This document shows, piece by piece, positions 33,759 to 45,615 of a stretch of DNA of 64,000 nt. The notes under the pieces are model-generated. The model was given only the letters and a program-made list of their open reading frames with translations. It was not told the origin of the DNA and did no database searches. A program made the position numbers and the translations under genes. Source of the DNA: Amphibalanus amphitrite (Eukaryota; Arthropoda; Thecostraca; Balanomorpha; Balanidae); assembly GCF_019059575.1 (NCBI RefSeq), contig NW_024882034.1:396821-460820 (forward strand). The letters are read 5' to 3'. Every line of letters starts with the position of its first letter. The first letter of the stretch is position 1.

Positions 33759-34469
33759 TAAAATGCTGTATTTCACTATTTCGCCTACCTGCGAGCAATT
33801 CATGTTTAGGCTAATCAATATGCAGTGAATTCAAATAAAATATATGGGTAGTGGGTGGTACGTCCATGCATGGGTTTGAGTAGCAATTTATTAGGAAGTC
33901 ACATAACCGAGTCAGCATTTGCCTCGATCATGATCATAGAGGCTTCTGTTGGCTGGTTATGACTTAATTTATACAAGTCAATCCTTCTGATTACATTTCC
34001 TGGACTGGGGCGTCAAAATGACGAATGCATACGAGCTGTGGACACGTTCGCTAATAAGCATTTATAGAGGCAAACGACGTGCTATGACAAGGACGGGCGT
34101 GATTATGACACCCCTGACGCGGTAATTGGGGGCGTCAATCAGCGTCTAGCGCCGGTCATTTGGTGAATCGCGGAATCCATTCGGTCATGCCGCCGTCCGG
34201 CAGACGGGACCCGGTGATGGCTCGATTCGCTGTAGTCGGATGCACTCAATTCCTTGGCCAGTAGCCACAAGTTTGGGCATTAAATGTTCGTAGCGCTCGA
34301 AATCATGGCTGCTGACGAGAAGTAGTTTGCATGAAGGAGCAACATGGCGAGAGGCAACAATACTTTTGCTGATTTACATTGCATTTAATAAACATTGATG
34401 TTACGTCAAAGTTAGAATCACCTTTTTCATCCCTCCCATCACCAGCTTCGAATTCGCAACAACACACAC
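33759..34469. other. No gene recognised
   Basis: Unique-looking sequence between a TTAA element and the reverse transcriptase relic. No exon or repeat pair was seen. Confidence 0.45.
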
Positions 34470-35803
34470 AGAACCGACTAAAAATTAACCCGAGCAAAAC
34501 TGAGCTGTTGTTTTGTTTGTCAAACCTAAGCAAAAAAAAAAAAAATGTGACTCCGTAACAGTGAAATTCGGTGACGCAAATATCAGTCCATCTTCCCATG
34601 CAAAAATCCTTGGTGTTTACGTTGATTCGGCGTTGTCATCATGGGAAAAGCAAGTCTCTCAGGTTACCCATCACTGTTTCCATGTCCTGGTCGGTTTATC
34701 TAAACTGAGACACAGAATATCTTTCGAAACCAAGAAACTACTGATTCAGGCACTTGTGTTCCCTCATGTGCATGTTTAAAGGGACCCTCCCACCTTAACA
34801 TTACATTTGAGTTGAGATAGCCAAAATGGGGTCCCTGGCTCACAATTACCGGTTTCGGCACTCACAACATCGAGAAATGCCTTAAATCGGAAATATTGAA
34901 TTTCAAAATTGCAGCATTTTGATTCAGAGGGGCTAATGCTTAGGAATACCCCTCTGAATGTGTGACGTCAGCGCAAATATCTAACGATTTTTAAATGTTT
35001 GACTAAAACGTTTTGTAGCACGCGGTGGTATATGCTATTTGCGCGCAGCATCTGCCGCAAACGCCGCACTTCTAAAATAAAGTCGCTAGAAACAGCGGAG
35101 ATCCCAAAAAAGTAAACAAAAGTAAAAGTCTAATATCTTGAAAACCGGTGAATATTTTTCGGTGAAATTTGGTAGATATTCGTTTTCGATCTTTCTGAAC
35201 CGAGCGACATCACTTTCATGCCAATTCATAAACTTCTTTGAAGGTGGGAGGGTCCCTTTAACTGTTTGGGGTGGTTGTTCTGCCACGCTTCGTCACCGAG
35301 TGCAAAAAGCCCTAAATTTTGGAGCCCGTATCGTCACTGGTCTGTCCCGGCGTGAGCATGTTACACCTGCCCTGGAGATGTTGGGGTGGGAGAGGTTTGA
35401 AGGCATGTTGGAGGGGCGTAACCTGGCCATGCTGTGTAAGCTAATGTCACCCGATGCACCGCCGGCGCTGGCCGATCTCGTTCAGAGCCGGTCCGATGTA
35501 TTGGACAGGTCCACCCGCGGGACGTGTGGGCTGGGGGCCAACTAGAGCTCCCGAGAGTGAAAACTGAACGTACCAAACGGGCGTTTCCATTTAGAGCCGT
35601 GAGTGCATGGAACGCGCGCAAGACTCATTCATAACTGTCTAGGTGTGTGTGTCTCGATAGGATAGATGGGAACATTTTATCATGCTGTGTTTTATACTTT
35701 AGTAGTTTTAAGTACCCTGGCTTTTAATCGTGTTTATGACGTGAGAACAGAAAAGCCATGTTTTATGGAGTTCTCAATAAAACTGACTATGACTATGACT
35801 ATG
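34470..35803 (+). pseudogene. Non-LTR retrotransposon relic: 3' end of a reverse transcriptase, interrupted
   Basis: Before the interruption the plus strand encodes LKINPSKTELLF, then KILGVYVDSALSSWEKQV and FPHVHV. After it come VWGGCSATLRHRVQKALNFG and a stretch with LGWERFEGML, ending at a stop near 35543. These are the thumb and C-terminal motifs of non-LTR reverse transcriptases (NPSKTE, LGV, WG..). A related C-terminus (FPFRAVSAWN, 35587-35616) is in another frame, so the copy is frameshifted; an A run at 34531-34543 also breaks it. The 3' end is AATAAAACTGACTATGACTA repeats (35775-35803). The 5' part is missing. The T2-like miniature element at 34780-35257 lies inside it. Confidence 0.75.
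34780..35257. mobile_element. T2/Kolobok-like miniature element (copy A)
   Basis: TTAA (34776-34779, 35258-35261) flanks ends AGGGACCCTCCCACCTT and the inverse AAGGTGGGAGGGTCCCT. TTAA-AGGRR ends are those described for the T2 (Kolobok) family of miniature elements. It splits the reverse transcriptase relic and is related to copy B at 54336 in the opposite orientation (shared TTTGAGTTGAGATAGCCAA). Confidence 0.85.
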
Positions 35804-35811
35804 ACAATGCA

Positions 35812-36075
35812 CACTGGTGGATCCAAGGGATATCCGATTTTGGCAGCAAAAGCAAAACCCCCTCCCCCACAGCGCCCGAAATCGATGAAAATGTATTACT
35901 GTTTTTTCCCAAAACAAAACGTGAGCAGAACAACTTTCATTCGGAAAAGCTTGTTTTAAACTGCACAGCAGTGCGTGAGGAAACGAAATGTGAGGAGCTT
36001 TTGAAGCTAGATAAACTTTTTCGGGCGTATAAGCCCCCCGCAGCCTCCGAAACCGCAATTCTGGATCCGCCAATG
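35812..36075. mobile_element. hAT-type miniature element, 264 bp, at the tail of the retrotransposon relic
   Basis: Ends are CACTGGTGGATCCAAGG and the inverse of CATTGGCGGATCCAGAATT. The flanking 8-mers ACAATGCA (35804-35811) and ACAATGTA (36076-36083) match at 7 of 8. The insertion point is directly after the ACTATG repeats of the retrotransposon tail. Confidence 0.8.
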
Positions 36076-36083
36076 ACAATGTA

Positions 36084-38024
36084 TTATGTAACCTGGCATG
36101 CTGTGATATTTGATTGATTGCTGACTGAAGTTGGTTTAAAAATTGGGGCTAATGCTCGTATACCTCGTATGGTATCCACTCCCAGTTATGAAGACTGGCA
36201 TCTGACCAGCTTCCCGTATTGCTGAGTGGTTGTAACAGGGATGCGAACTTGTCGAACAATACCAATAGAACTTAGCCAATAACTGATATCCGATTGAGAA
36301 CCGGGAGCAAGAATATAGAACTGTTAGCATTATCCTTTTAATTAGGATTAGCCGAAGTTGCGATTAAGTCGGCATCGCACTAAAGCCAGGGCGTTGCCCT
36401 GACAGCTCGACATTTGGGCGAAATATGCGAGCAAGTTATCCGGAGCAGGCCTCGTCAGCGCCATTATTTCGAAGTCGTCAAATAACGGTACTCATTGTAA
36501 GCCAACGGGTCGTCTCATCTGAATAAGGATCGTTTTAGAAGTTTCATACCTCGTTTATGACTTTGCGAGAAGACGGCATGGCATCAATTGTGCCGGCGAG
36601 CGACCGAGGAAATCGGATAATGATGTCTAATTTATCAGACCAAACTGAGGAGCCCGAATTTATTATGCGAGGGCCAGCTGTGGAGACTTGATAAGCTGGA
36701 TAATGGATACGCACACGCAACGCATTACGGGGTATGCATTGCTTCAAGGGGAAATGAATTAATATAGACTTATCTATTATGATTTATGGACTCAACTCAT
36801 ATTGTTGCACCTATCTGCGTCAGACAAGCGCATGCCAGGCTTCACCGCTTTACAGTTAACTTATCTCCCACATAGTTATGTTTGACAAGCCCAGTCGTTG
36901 CTTGTTGATTCAGTCGGACCATGCCAGATCAGTTCCACTCAGGCTCCACCCGAGGCTCATTTGATAATTGAGCCCACGGCCACATCTACATGTCTACACC
37001 TAGCTGTCCCATCACGCCACGGGCCTGACAATTTCAGCAATACAGCGGCCACCATTGACGAGATCATGTATTAAACTCAATATCATAATAGCGCAGCAGA
37101 TTGCGCTGGCAAGATTTAGTAGAACCAACATAATACCGGACAATTTCACAAGCCTTCACCTTCTGATCACGTATTTCAATAAGCGTGCAGCACCTCTTTC
37201 GGTATTGAAGCTAGGAGTCAATAAAAACGTGCCGGGCCGATCAGGCATAGAATGCATCAGCCTGCGATATAGGAGGCGATAGCAGTATCGTCTCGGACGG
37301 TCCAAAAGCTCTGCCCCTACTTCGACGCCTGCACCTATCTCGGCCCGTTTATACCCCTCCGATGCGCATGGTCTTTAGTTTGTAAGCGTCTGGTCTGTAA
37401 GCCCCAGGTAATACGCTTCTGGCCTGCGCGCTCTTGTTCTGTTATATACTTGTTATTTGAGGTCCGCTCCGAGATATGAAACTCTTTGTCTGTCTCTGTA
37501 AGCGATTGATTTCCAAGCACGATCTTCACGCGTGATCTATGTCATGCGCCTGATGTCCACGCTTCTGATCTTGATAATTATGAACTTCAAGCTCCTGTTC
37601 TGGAAGCATCTGAGCTGCTGTGGCTGAAACTGTGGCGAGCTTCTCGTGTCTCTTCAGCGAACCATGTATCGGTCTCCAGAGAACGGATTTTGGCGCCTGA
37701 TCCTGGTCCAATGTCTGGTGCAAGCAGTTCACATCCAACGTCCAGTAAGCACCGATAAAAGTTCAAAAAGTATTGACCAAAAGTTCGCACTCAGCTTCCA
37801 CTGAACGACCGCACTCTTCAATGAAACGCTGCGCTCACCGCTTCACATTTGGACAAATGAGCTGCAAGCAGACGCAAACAACCGTTGACCGTCAAGAGAC
37901 GTGCACCTTTTCTTCGACGGTGATTGAACACAGAGGAACACCATTCTTGTGTTTGCTGCTAACGCTGTCCGCGGCTTCCACTGCTGCCGCTGTCTGCTCC
38001 CGTGTCAGGCCACGCTGGCCGGTG
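36084..38024. other. No gene recognised
   Basis: About 1.9 kb without paired repeats or a recognisable exon. Short frames on both strands (for example 37526-37790 minus, 37773-38195 plus) are unrecognised. Confidence 0.45.
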
Positions 38025-38163
38025 CGGTCACTGCCGGCTCTCCATCTGCCCTCGCCGGACGGTGTCACTGCGATCACTGCCGGGGCTCTCTATCTGCCCT
38101 CGCCGGCCGGTGTCACTGCGGTCACTATCTGCTCTCTGTCTGACCACGCCGGTTGGCGTCGCG
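38025..38163. repeat. 46-48-bp tandem repeat, about three units
   Basis: Units begin CGGTCACTGCCGGCTCTCCA and include TCTGCCCTCGCCGGACGGTG; the third is diverged. The array keeps frames open on the plus strand. It belongs to a GC-rich patch (37970-38330). Confidence 0.8.
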
Positions 38164-38509
38164 GCAGTTTACAAACGCCGTCTGCGCCCCACTGACTGTC
38201 CTCGAGCACAGGATTGCCGACACGATTGGACGATAGGGGGCCGGCCCGATAATTGTTCGGCGACAAGTGCGCGCCGGGCCGCGCCCAGGTGGCAGTGTGA
38301 GGAGCTGCCAACAGCCGTCACATGCAGACACTGCACCAGACCCTAATTTATCAAAAAGACACTGACGTCCTTGAGAAGGAGTTCCGGGTCACATCTGAAG
38401 GACAGCACTGAAGTGGTGGGTCACAGCTCAGCCACCATTTTTTTTTAACTTTTCGGGATAGTTGTGATATTTTATATCAGTTCGTTCGTATAAAAAGCTG
38501 TGCTTAGGC
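38164..38509. other. No gene recognised
   Basis: GC-rich to 38340, then AT-rich up to the TTAA element. Overlapping frames are compositional. Confidence 0.4.
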
Positions 38510-38513
38510 TTAA

Positions 38514-39404
38514 CCCTCGCATGTGTAGGGGGGGGGGGTCGGATGAACCCCCCATGGTTTTTCGCGAATAACTCGCGTAAAAAGCGGCCGATCGCGACGA
38601 AACTTTCAGTACCCTCTCATTGATCAATTTTACATCTACCCTGAAAATTTCATGACCCTGACCCAAATGACCTTTGACCTGTGACCTCTTTTCCGAGACC
38701 ATGTTTGGCCTGAATCGCGATTCCGCGTATGTCGGCTCGCATTAGCCGCGCGTTTGCAAGCTTTTCGTGGTTTCAAACGTTCAAACATGTGATTTGATGT
38801 TGCTCCCATGCATTAGAATGGGTGTCAAGGTCACCTGAAGGTCAGGTCAGGTCATTGACCTTTGGTGACCTCGGGTGACCTCGGTTCACTTTTTCGAGTT
38901 TTACATGTTTCTAGGCTAGTTTTTGGAGCTGAATTCGAATTTAGCAACCATTTGAACATTTACGAAGTAGTTTTGGTGCCTTCGTAACATGTTACGAAGC
39001 TGTCAGAGGCGGTTGACACGTACTACGAATACCCGTCACAACCCCTACTGGTTGACCTGACCTGACCTGACCCGACCTGGTCTAAATGCTTAAAGACATC
39101 ATCTGTGATGAAAACTAACACGATATTCGTGATGAGCACCCCGAAAAACCCCTTAGCAGCCACACTTTACGACTTTCTAATAGGTCCCGATTTTCCCGAC
39201 TTTGGGTCATTGACCTGACCTGGAAGGTCAACCAATGACCTAGGACCTTAAAATTGGGTATCATCGGCTTCCTCTCGTCACGGGCAACACGCTCGTTTTT
39301 TCCGCGAAGCTCTAGCTCGATCAGGGGCCAAACGGCAAGGGGGGTCCAACCGACCCCCCCCCCCTACACATTAGAAGCTGGCAAACGCCGCACACATGCG
39401 AGGG
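38514..39404. mobile_element. TTAA/poly-G family element (copy 3), 0.89 kb
   Basis: TTAA (38510-38513, 39405-39408) flanks CCCTCGCATGTGT inverted ends. On the left a G run follows directly; on the right a 30-bp segment separates the end from ACACATTAG-type sequence and a C run. Dense TGACCT/AGGTCA sites occur at 38650-38700, 38825-38885, 39050-39080 and 39205-39245. The block next to the right C run (GATCGAGCTAGAGCTTCGCG and AAAAAACGAGCG on the minus strand) closely matches the left subterminal block of copy 4 at 54200-54250, showing common descent. Non-coding. Confidence 0.88.
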
Positions 39405-39408
39405 TTAA

Positions 39409-42400
39409 TTTGAGCTAATCATTGTCACTTCAGAAATTCTGATACCTATAGTTCCTTGAAAAATATTTATAGAGAACACACAAAAGAAGAAAATGTTAGG
39501 AAACAGAGGGCAAATTTATCATATACCGACGTGCAAATGAGAGGGCATCGCCGGGGTGTTCAAAATATCGCTATAAGCATGCCGTTTGAAAATCGCCTAA
39601 ACATATCGACCAAACATAACATATAAAGAAGGGAGCTTTCGGTCGTTCTGGAAATCAATAGGTAATAATGCGGCATTAAAAACACACACTGGGCCATAAA
39701 CCAGTTAACGTGACTAAATGGTGCGGGAACCTTGCTGTGTTTTTGACTTTGTACTCGCCGAGATGAATTTGTTGACAGAAATCTTTCATGACGATTGATC
39801 CTTCGGGTTTTTTCTGATATTCCTTGCACCTATGCAGCATTTCTTCACCTGAAACAATTACTAGATAACACCATTAATGCTTAGAAAACGACTTTAAAAG
39901 CAACAGATACCTACATATAGGTACAGTCCACAGCAGAAGTAATGTGTGGTTTCAGTCATGGGTATGTTCTGCTTCTGAAGCCTAGGAACGATTAGCCAGA
40001 CTGCAACGAGACTTTAAATGTAGCTTACATGTATCTTCACCCTTTCAGCTACAACTTTATCTATTGACGTCTTCTTTTCAATCAGTCCGCATTTAAAAAT
40101 CGTCGGTCAAAGCCATCCGTTGAGATTGGTAAAACCACACATTACTTTAGCGGTGGGCTGTACCTACACTGTAAAAAATATTGACGAGCTATGTGTCAAA
40201 ACAAGGGTCTCGAAACAGTCACCAGGTTGTCAATGCTTCCGGTACCTACCACTTGACTAGTTACCGCTTAGTTAGCTTACAGGCTGAGAACTATCCAGAT
40301 CGTTATGATCCGGTATTGTTATGATACCCTAGGTGTACCTTTGTTTTGAAGTGCTGAATTAACTATCAAGGTTGTTTGACGTTTGTTTTCGCCTCAATCC
40401 GAAACGAGGAAGACCCTCATCAAATTATTAGGTGAAAGCCAGCCTCAGGATGATCAAAATACTAGGGGTAGTTTTGTCATAGTAATCTGTGAAGGTTGAG
40501 GAACAAGCCGTAGCAATGCACTCGTCACTAAACCAGCCTGAGATTATTCGCCAGGTAGCGGCTGCGTTTCCCCAGGTATATTGGCGTTTCCCTACTTGCT
40601 GAATCATGTTAGCAACTTTCCATTTCCAGACACTTTTTACGGCAAATAAATTGTTGGGTTATTTGGAAGGTGAATGACAATTTTATTTCTATAAGTCAAT
40701 ACATTTGTATTTCCGATTGCCCTAAAACTTTTTTTTTAATCGTTTGCGGTAGGTTTTTATTGTTCGCAATAAAGTTGCGCACCTGTGAATCCTTCACTTA
40801 ATGCGTTCCCGGCTTCCCGGCGCCAGCTGTTGCGCTGTGCCGTGCCAGTGCCGTGCCGCGTTCGGTCGGGGGTGCGCGAGTCTGTGCAGTGCGAGTGTTT
40901 ATCACTGGGCAAACCTGTATCGTTTCCATTTGTGCAGTGTCTAGTTATGAAGAATTGCTTGCCGATATATGACCTGCAGTGATCGACGTTCTGATTCAAT
41001 AACTTGCCATAAGCCATTATTCTCAACGAAATCGCGCAGAGACGTTTGCAAAGTTGTCGAGGGGGGGGGGGCGAAACAAGAGCGATTTTAAATGAATTGC
41101 TCTCCATGCAGTGCAATAGGACTTAGGTTTAATTTTTCGAAAGTTGTGGAGCCGCCCCCGGTGTCCGGCCTGGCCAACTCTCTCAAGAACCGACAGCTAA
41201 CGGAGCACTGAAGTTTCACTACGACGATTTCCGCCAAAGTTATGAAGAAAGGGCAAGTGCAAGAAGTACAAAACTTCTCTTGGTAATCAAAACTTAGGTT
41301 TGGCAAATTCCAAACCCTAAGTCACTACAACTGTGGATATAAATAAGCTGGTTATTGACGGCCAAGCTCTGGCCAATCTGAGGTTCAGACCTATCATCAA
41401 GTTCATGAGGCAGCTGCGGTTGGGCGGCTCACGGGCTCCACTGCATAGGCTCAGACAGGTACTCTACAAAATGTCGTCTGTGTTCTTAGGTTCAGATCTA
41501 TCGATAGGTATGTGCATGCTTCTGATTCGATTGATAACTGTAAACGGGCGCTGGAAGTGAAAGATTCGCTTGATATACGAAAGGTGCATTGCAAGAAAGC
41601 ATATTATTTCAGAAATACACTTTCATTTTATCTTGAGCGTTTTTGGAATGGGCCGGATGAATTCGTCATCAAACTGGTAAGGGATTTCGTTTGAAGACCA
41701 CCGATATTTAATAATATGATGGTCTTCAAACGAATTCGCTGGCAAATTCGATGACTGGATTGGGCGGCGTAGGATCTGCTGGTCATCTGACTATGGGTTG
41801 AGCAATACGTTAGTTTTGACCTAGTTTGAGCTTCATTCGTTAAGTAGGAACAAGACGATGCTTCTTTTGAGCATCGTCACTAAACAAGCCGCCCTCGTTT
41901 TGACATTGTTTTTCGTTATTATTGTTACTAGGTACTTTGTTATCATACACAGCATTAACGAGGACCTGCTTCCAAAACAAGGCAGAAACGCTCCAGCTAT
42001 TTTTGGGACGTGGTAAAAACTAACCGACACCTGGTAACTGTCATCTGACGAACACAAAACAAGCCAGGGGCTCGCAGCGTGTGTCAAAAGTAGGATGCAA
42101 AACTAGTCTGTACCCCCGACATTTAGCGTTGACCTATTTATTACGGAATCAATTTTACAACTCGGCAACGTTTCAAAGCCTCAGTAAAGTGTTTAGGTAG
42201 GTAATTTAGGGGCTTTTGGTAGAAAAAACATGATAGGTACCTACGAGTAGTAAAGTAATCTTGGTACCTACTACCTAATCAATGATGTTTTCGATAGACT
42301 GCTGAAATTTTGACGTTGGTCACCAGCGTGAAATTTTGGAGATCAAACGGATCAAATAGGTGCCCACTGCCCAATATTCCGACGTGAAAGAAAAGGGCTA

Positions 42401-43336
42401 CCAAACACGAACACTTCATCTGAGCAGATTGCGATACGGCATAGTTAGGTGCCTATTTACCTAAAAGTGACCTTACGAATGTAGCATATCACCGGGTGTC
42501 AGTATTCGGAACAATTCATTTTTTCGAAGATTATCTGTGATAGGTAATAGGTATCCCAGTCGCATGCTTTCAGTAAGTAACGCAGTATGAGTCTTTGCAT
42601 CGTGATTCACGGGTCTTGATTCGAGCAATTTTATTGTTGTTTGTTTTGTTGGGTTGGGCCCTTTCGGTCTGACCAGACCATTTCATGGGGCCGGAAGGAT
42701 GATAGGAATTAGGTATATGTAGGTAGTACATTGATCTGGTCGAGCACCCTGGTGAGTCGCCGGGGCTGAACCCGTCCAGAGGGAGAACAGGCCGACCAGC
42801 CCCCCCCCCCCCAAGCACTCACCGCACCAGGCTACGGGCGTGCTATTACGGGCAATCCCGCATGGGATGAAGTTGCCCGTCCAGCCCGGAGCAGGAGAAA
42901 GAGGCGTGGAGGAGAAGGAATTGTATGTCCCGTCTCCGACTCTCCCGAGATGGAAGACATGGGGAACGAAGGTCGATCAATAACCGAGTATAACCTTTAG
43001 GTAAGAAGTGCGATTAGAGTGACTACCGTACCGATAATGCTAACCAGGGCATTGGCAGCCGAGAAGAAGTGAACACAGCCGAAAACGCAGTGTCTGCCTG
43101 CCGCTGCCGCCAAAGAAAACTGGATATATAGTGGCGACATCTACTTCAAAATTCTTATCAGTGAGCGACGAGCGTCACCTACGTTAGATCAGACCAGTTC
43201 TGAGACATTACCTTACCTAGTCTAGTACCTACCTATTAGGCAATTGTTAGAGAATTTATCACTTTGTGCTCATTGATGCAAACTGACTAGCCACATTCTC
43301 CTAATTTATTTATTCAATAATTCGAGTTCTTGATTC
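39409..43336. other. About 3.9 kb with no gene recognised
   Basis: Mostly AT-rich with several TAGGTACCTA-like motifs. A CpG-rich patch at 40800-40900 could be a promoter or a first exon of an unseen gene; nothing confirms it. Isolated G or C runs at 41060 and 42800 have no inverted partner. A 15-bp perfect stem (41686-41700 with 41720-41734, TTCGTTTGAAGACCA) is present. Confidence 0.4.
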
Positions 43337-43843
43337 CACCAGAGCAGGGGTGTCGTTTTCCGAAAATGATTGGTAGGGCCCAAAGGCGGCGGCCGGCCAT
43401 ATGTGACGGGGCTTAAAAGGTAGGGTACCCCCAAATCTGCCTTTCTCATCGGATTTCGGCCACTTATTTTTTCGCCCTGGTCATTGACAAGACAAACCAA
43501 AATCTAAAAAAAAAAACATTTTGGAAGTCTAGGTCCTCACCGAGCTCCATGCACAAAACGTGCAGTTAAATAGGCAGTTATAATAGTGTCGGAGGAATGC
43601 ACGCCATTCTGAAAGAGGCCCACGGCACGGCTGTGCTGCAAGGGGCCAGGAACGGTTTTGATGGACCGCGCCAATTGCAATTTGCAGGGTTCGACAACTA
43701 ACAAGGTCTCGAAACACCACGATAGTTAGAAAGGCCTGCTTGCCAAAATAAAAGGATGACAGTACGAGCCGGCATTCAGAAAGTTACATGCCCGATCATG
43801 AAGAAGTAGAGAGATACATCATCGACTTATTAGACCAACAAGT

Positions 43844-44360
43844 TCATTTATTCAAATAACCACCGCTAAGACAAACACATTTCGCGCAGCGCTTCGGGAG
43901 AGCCCTCAAAGTCTCCATAATCAAGTGGGTTTCGGACCCATCCCACGTCCAAGACGGCTGCTTTAGTCTCCCTGCAGTCAGCGAAGTTGCCACTGCTAAT
44001 TTCCTTATGTTGGGGAAGAGGTGGCAACCAGAGGGTGCAGGGTTCGGAAAAAAGTGGATGCGACAACAACTCGAAGCCACATTTCATCGCTTCACTGATC
44101 GTCACCCCGCGCATGTACGCAAGTGCGTGGACGTGGATCAGGTGCACACTTAATCAGCTTCCCTATAGCCTCTCCTCGATGTCTATCGAATGGACGCACA
44201 TCATCAATTGTGCGCCCCTGTTTTAGAAAGTTGACAAGCAGAGCCCCGTCGGCATTCCAAAATGCAACCACTATCACCTTGCCGACTAACTTCAACTCGA
44301 AACACTCATTTGGTGGCCGTTACTCGGTGTGCTTCCACTTGCGCAACTCGGCACGGTGTC
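43844..44360 (-). pseudogene. Mariner transposase relic (C-terminal half)
   Basis: On the minus strand three frames together show mariner motifs: GKVIVVAFWNADGALLVNFL and KQGRTID (first catalytic Asp region), CGFELLSHPLF, PNPAPSGCHLFPNI (the usual P.L.PSD.HLF region, with the key Asp replaced by Gly), and a C-terminal AKCVCLSGGYLNK before TGA at 43844-43846. The pieces are in different frames, so at least two frameshifts are present. The N-terminal half and ends are absent. It lies inside the hAT element. Confidence 0.75.
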
Positions 44361-44689
44361 CCTTAGTGACACCCACGTGACACCCACAATTCCTTTACGG
44401 TGACAAGTCAATGACATCTTCTAGATATTCGAAAATGTTTATATTACTTGTATACCGCTGACGAAGTGACAATAATAGTCACGAAACTGTCCGGAAAAGC
44501 CGAGTACTTTAATTCTAGATATTCGATAAAGGGGCCAAAAACACCGCGCTAAGCCTCCTTTCGAGCTTGCCTTTTCTCTGCAGAGTCCACAAACGGGGGA
44601 TACATCTTGCAGAGATCTTAAACATAACATGATAGATTCCAGTGGCGTAGCCAAGTGAGGGGGGGCGGGCACAGGGGGCACGTGCCCCT

Positions 44690-45130
44690 CCCATCGGGTC
44701 CAGGGGGCCCTTCGGGTCCCTGCGGCGCCAATCGGCCGCTGAGGGTCCACGCTGGCCATATTTCGTCTCAAAGGGACCCCACAGGGCTCGTCAGAGCTCA
44801 GCAGCTCTAAGGGTCCCACGCATATCTGTGATGGCCATAAACCAGTGTATCTGAGGACCCCGAAACGGCGCTTAAGAGAGCCCTCACCGGCGACTGTGCA
44901 GGTCCCACACCGGCGCCTCTGAAAGCCCCACACATGTGCATCTGACTAACACCCACCGGTGACTTTTGCGTGGCCCACACCGGCTATTCTGAGGATCCCA
45001 CCAGAGTCTGAGAGTACCGTGCCGTTCTCTAAGGACCCCACTGAACTTCTGAAGGTGCTGCCGGCCTCTGAAGACCCTTTGCCGGTCTGAGGAGTGAGGA
45101 CCCCTTGCCGTTCCCTAAGAACCCCCTGCC
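44690..45130. repeat. Degenerate GC-rich tandem repeats inside the hAT element
   Basis: Imperfect units of about 30-45 bases share CTGAGGACCCC / CCGGCGCCTCTGA / ACCCCTTGCCG. They are similar in style, though not clearly in sequence, to the GGGCCCTCAGAGG array at 23.8-24.3 kb. Confidence 0.5.
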
Positions 45131-45357
45131 GGCTTGCGAAGGGTTCGCGACAGCAGCTCCTACGGCCCAGCAGGCTACACACGTCTGTGACGACTGTACA
45201 AATATGCTTGTTTGCTTATCTGTTTATTTTGATTTTTTTGCCAACTGATAAGTGACAAAAGATTGGTAGGGCTCAGCGAACATTGGTAGGGCCCAAATAA
45301 ACATTGGTAGGGCTCGGGCCCTACCAGGCCTATACAAAACGACGCCCCTGCACCAGA

Positions 45358-45607
45358 CAGGGGTGGAGAATTAGGGGTTTTGGGGGTGCTCAAGCACCCC
45401 CTGAAATTCAAAAGAGTCACCGTGCAATAGTGCTCCAGCGGTGCTTAACTTACGTCTGAGACACAAACTGCTTTGCGTAAGCCGCGAGGTGAGTGATGCT
45501 GCTTGGAAAACGTACCTTTACGTGCTTATCTACGCAAGAATTCGAAGCTTCCATTCGCCAGATGCTAGAAAAGCACCCCCTGGGATTATGACAATTCTCC
45601 GCCCCTG
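45358..45607. mobile_element. hAT-type miniature element inserted in another element's target duplication
   Basis: Ends are CAGGGGTGGAGAATT and the inverse AATTCTCCGCCCCTG, flanked by a perfect 8-bp duplication GCACCAGA (45350-45357, 45608-45615). The first base of that duplication is the last base of the neighbouring hAT element. A GTGCTCAAGCACCCCCTG hairpin lies near the left end. Non-coding. Confidence 0.9.
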
Positions 45608-45615
45608 GCACCAGA

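Larger units (their letters stand above)
43345..45350. mobile_element. hAT-type element, 2.0 kb, carrying other insertions
   Basis: Ends are CAGGGGTGTCGTTTT and the inverse AAAACGACGCCCCTG. The left duplication is CACCAGAG (43337-43344). The right copy, CACCAGA, is interrupted by the next hAT element and is completed as CACCAGAG beyond it. GGTAGGGCCC lies inside both ends. The interior holds a mariner transposase relic (43844-44360), a second hAT-like end CAGTGGCGTAGCCAAG at 44640 without a partner, and loose GGACCCC repeats (44690-45130). No hAT transposase was recognised. Confidence 0.85.

Noticed and set aside
41686-41734. 15-bp stem-loop as a regulatory hairpin
   Set aside because: An isolated short palindrome is expected by chance in a window of this size; no context supports a role.
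44640-44700. Another complete hAT element starting CAGTGGCGTAGCC
   Set aside because: Only one end is visible; no inverted partner or 8-bp duplication found.
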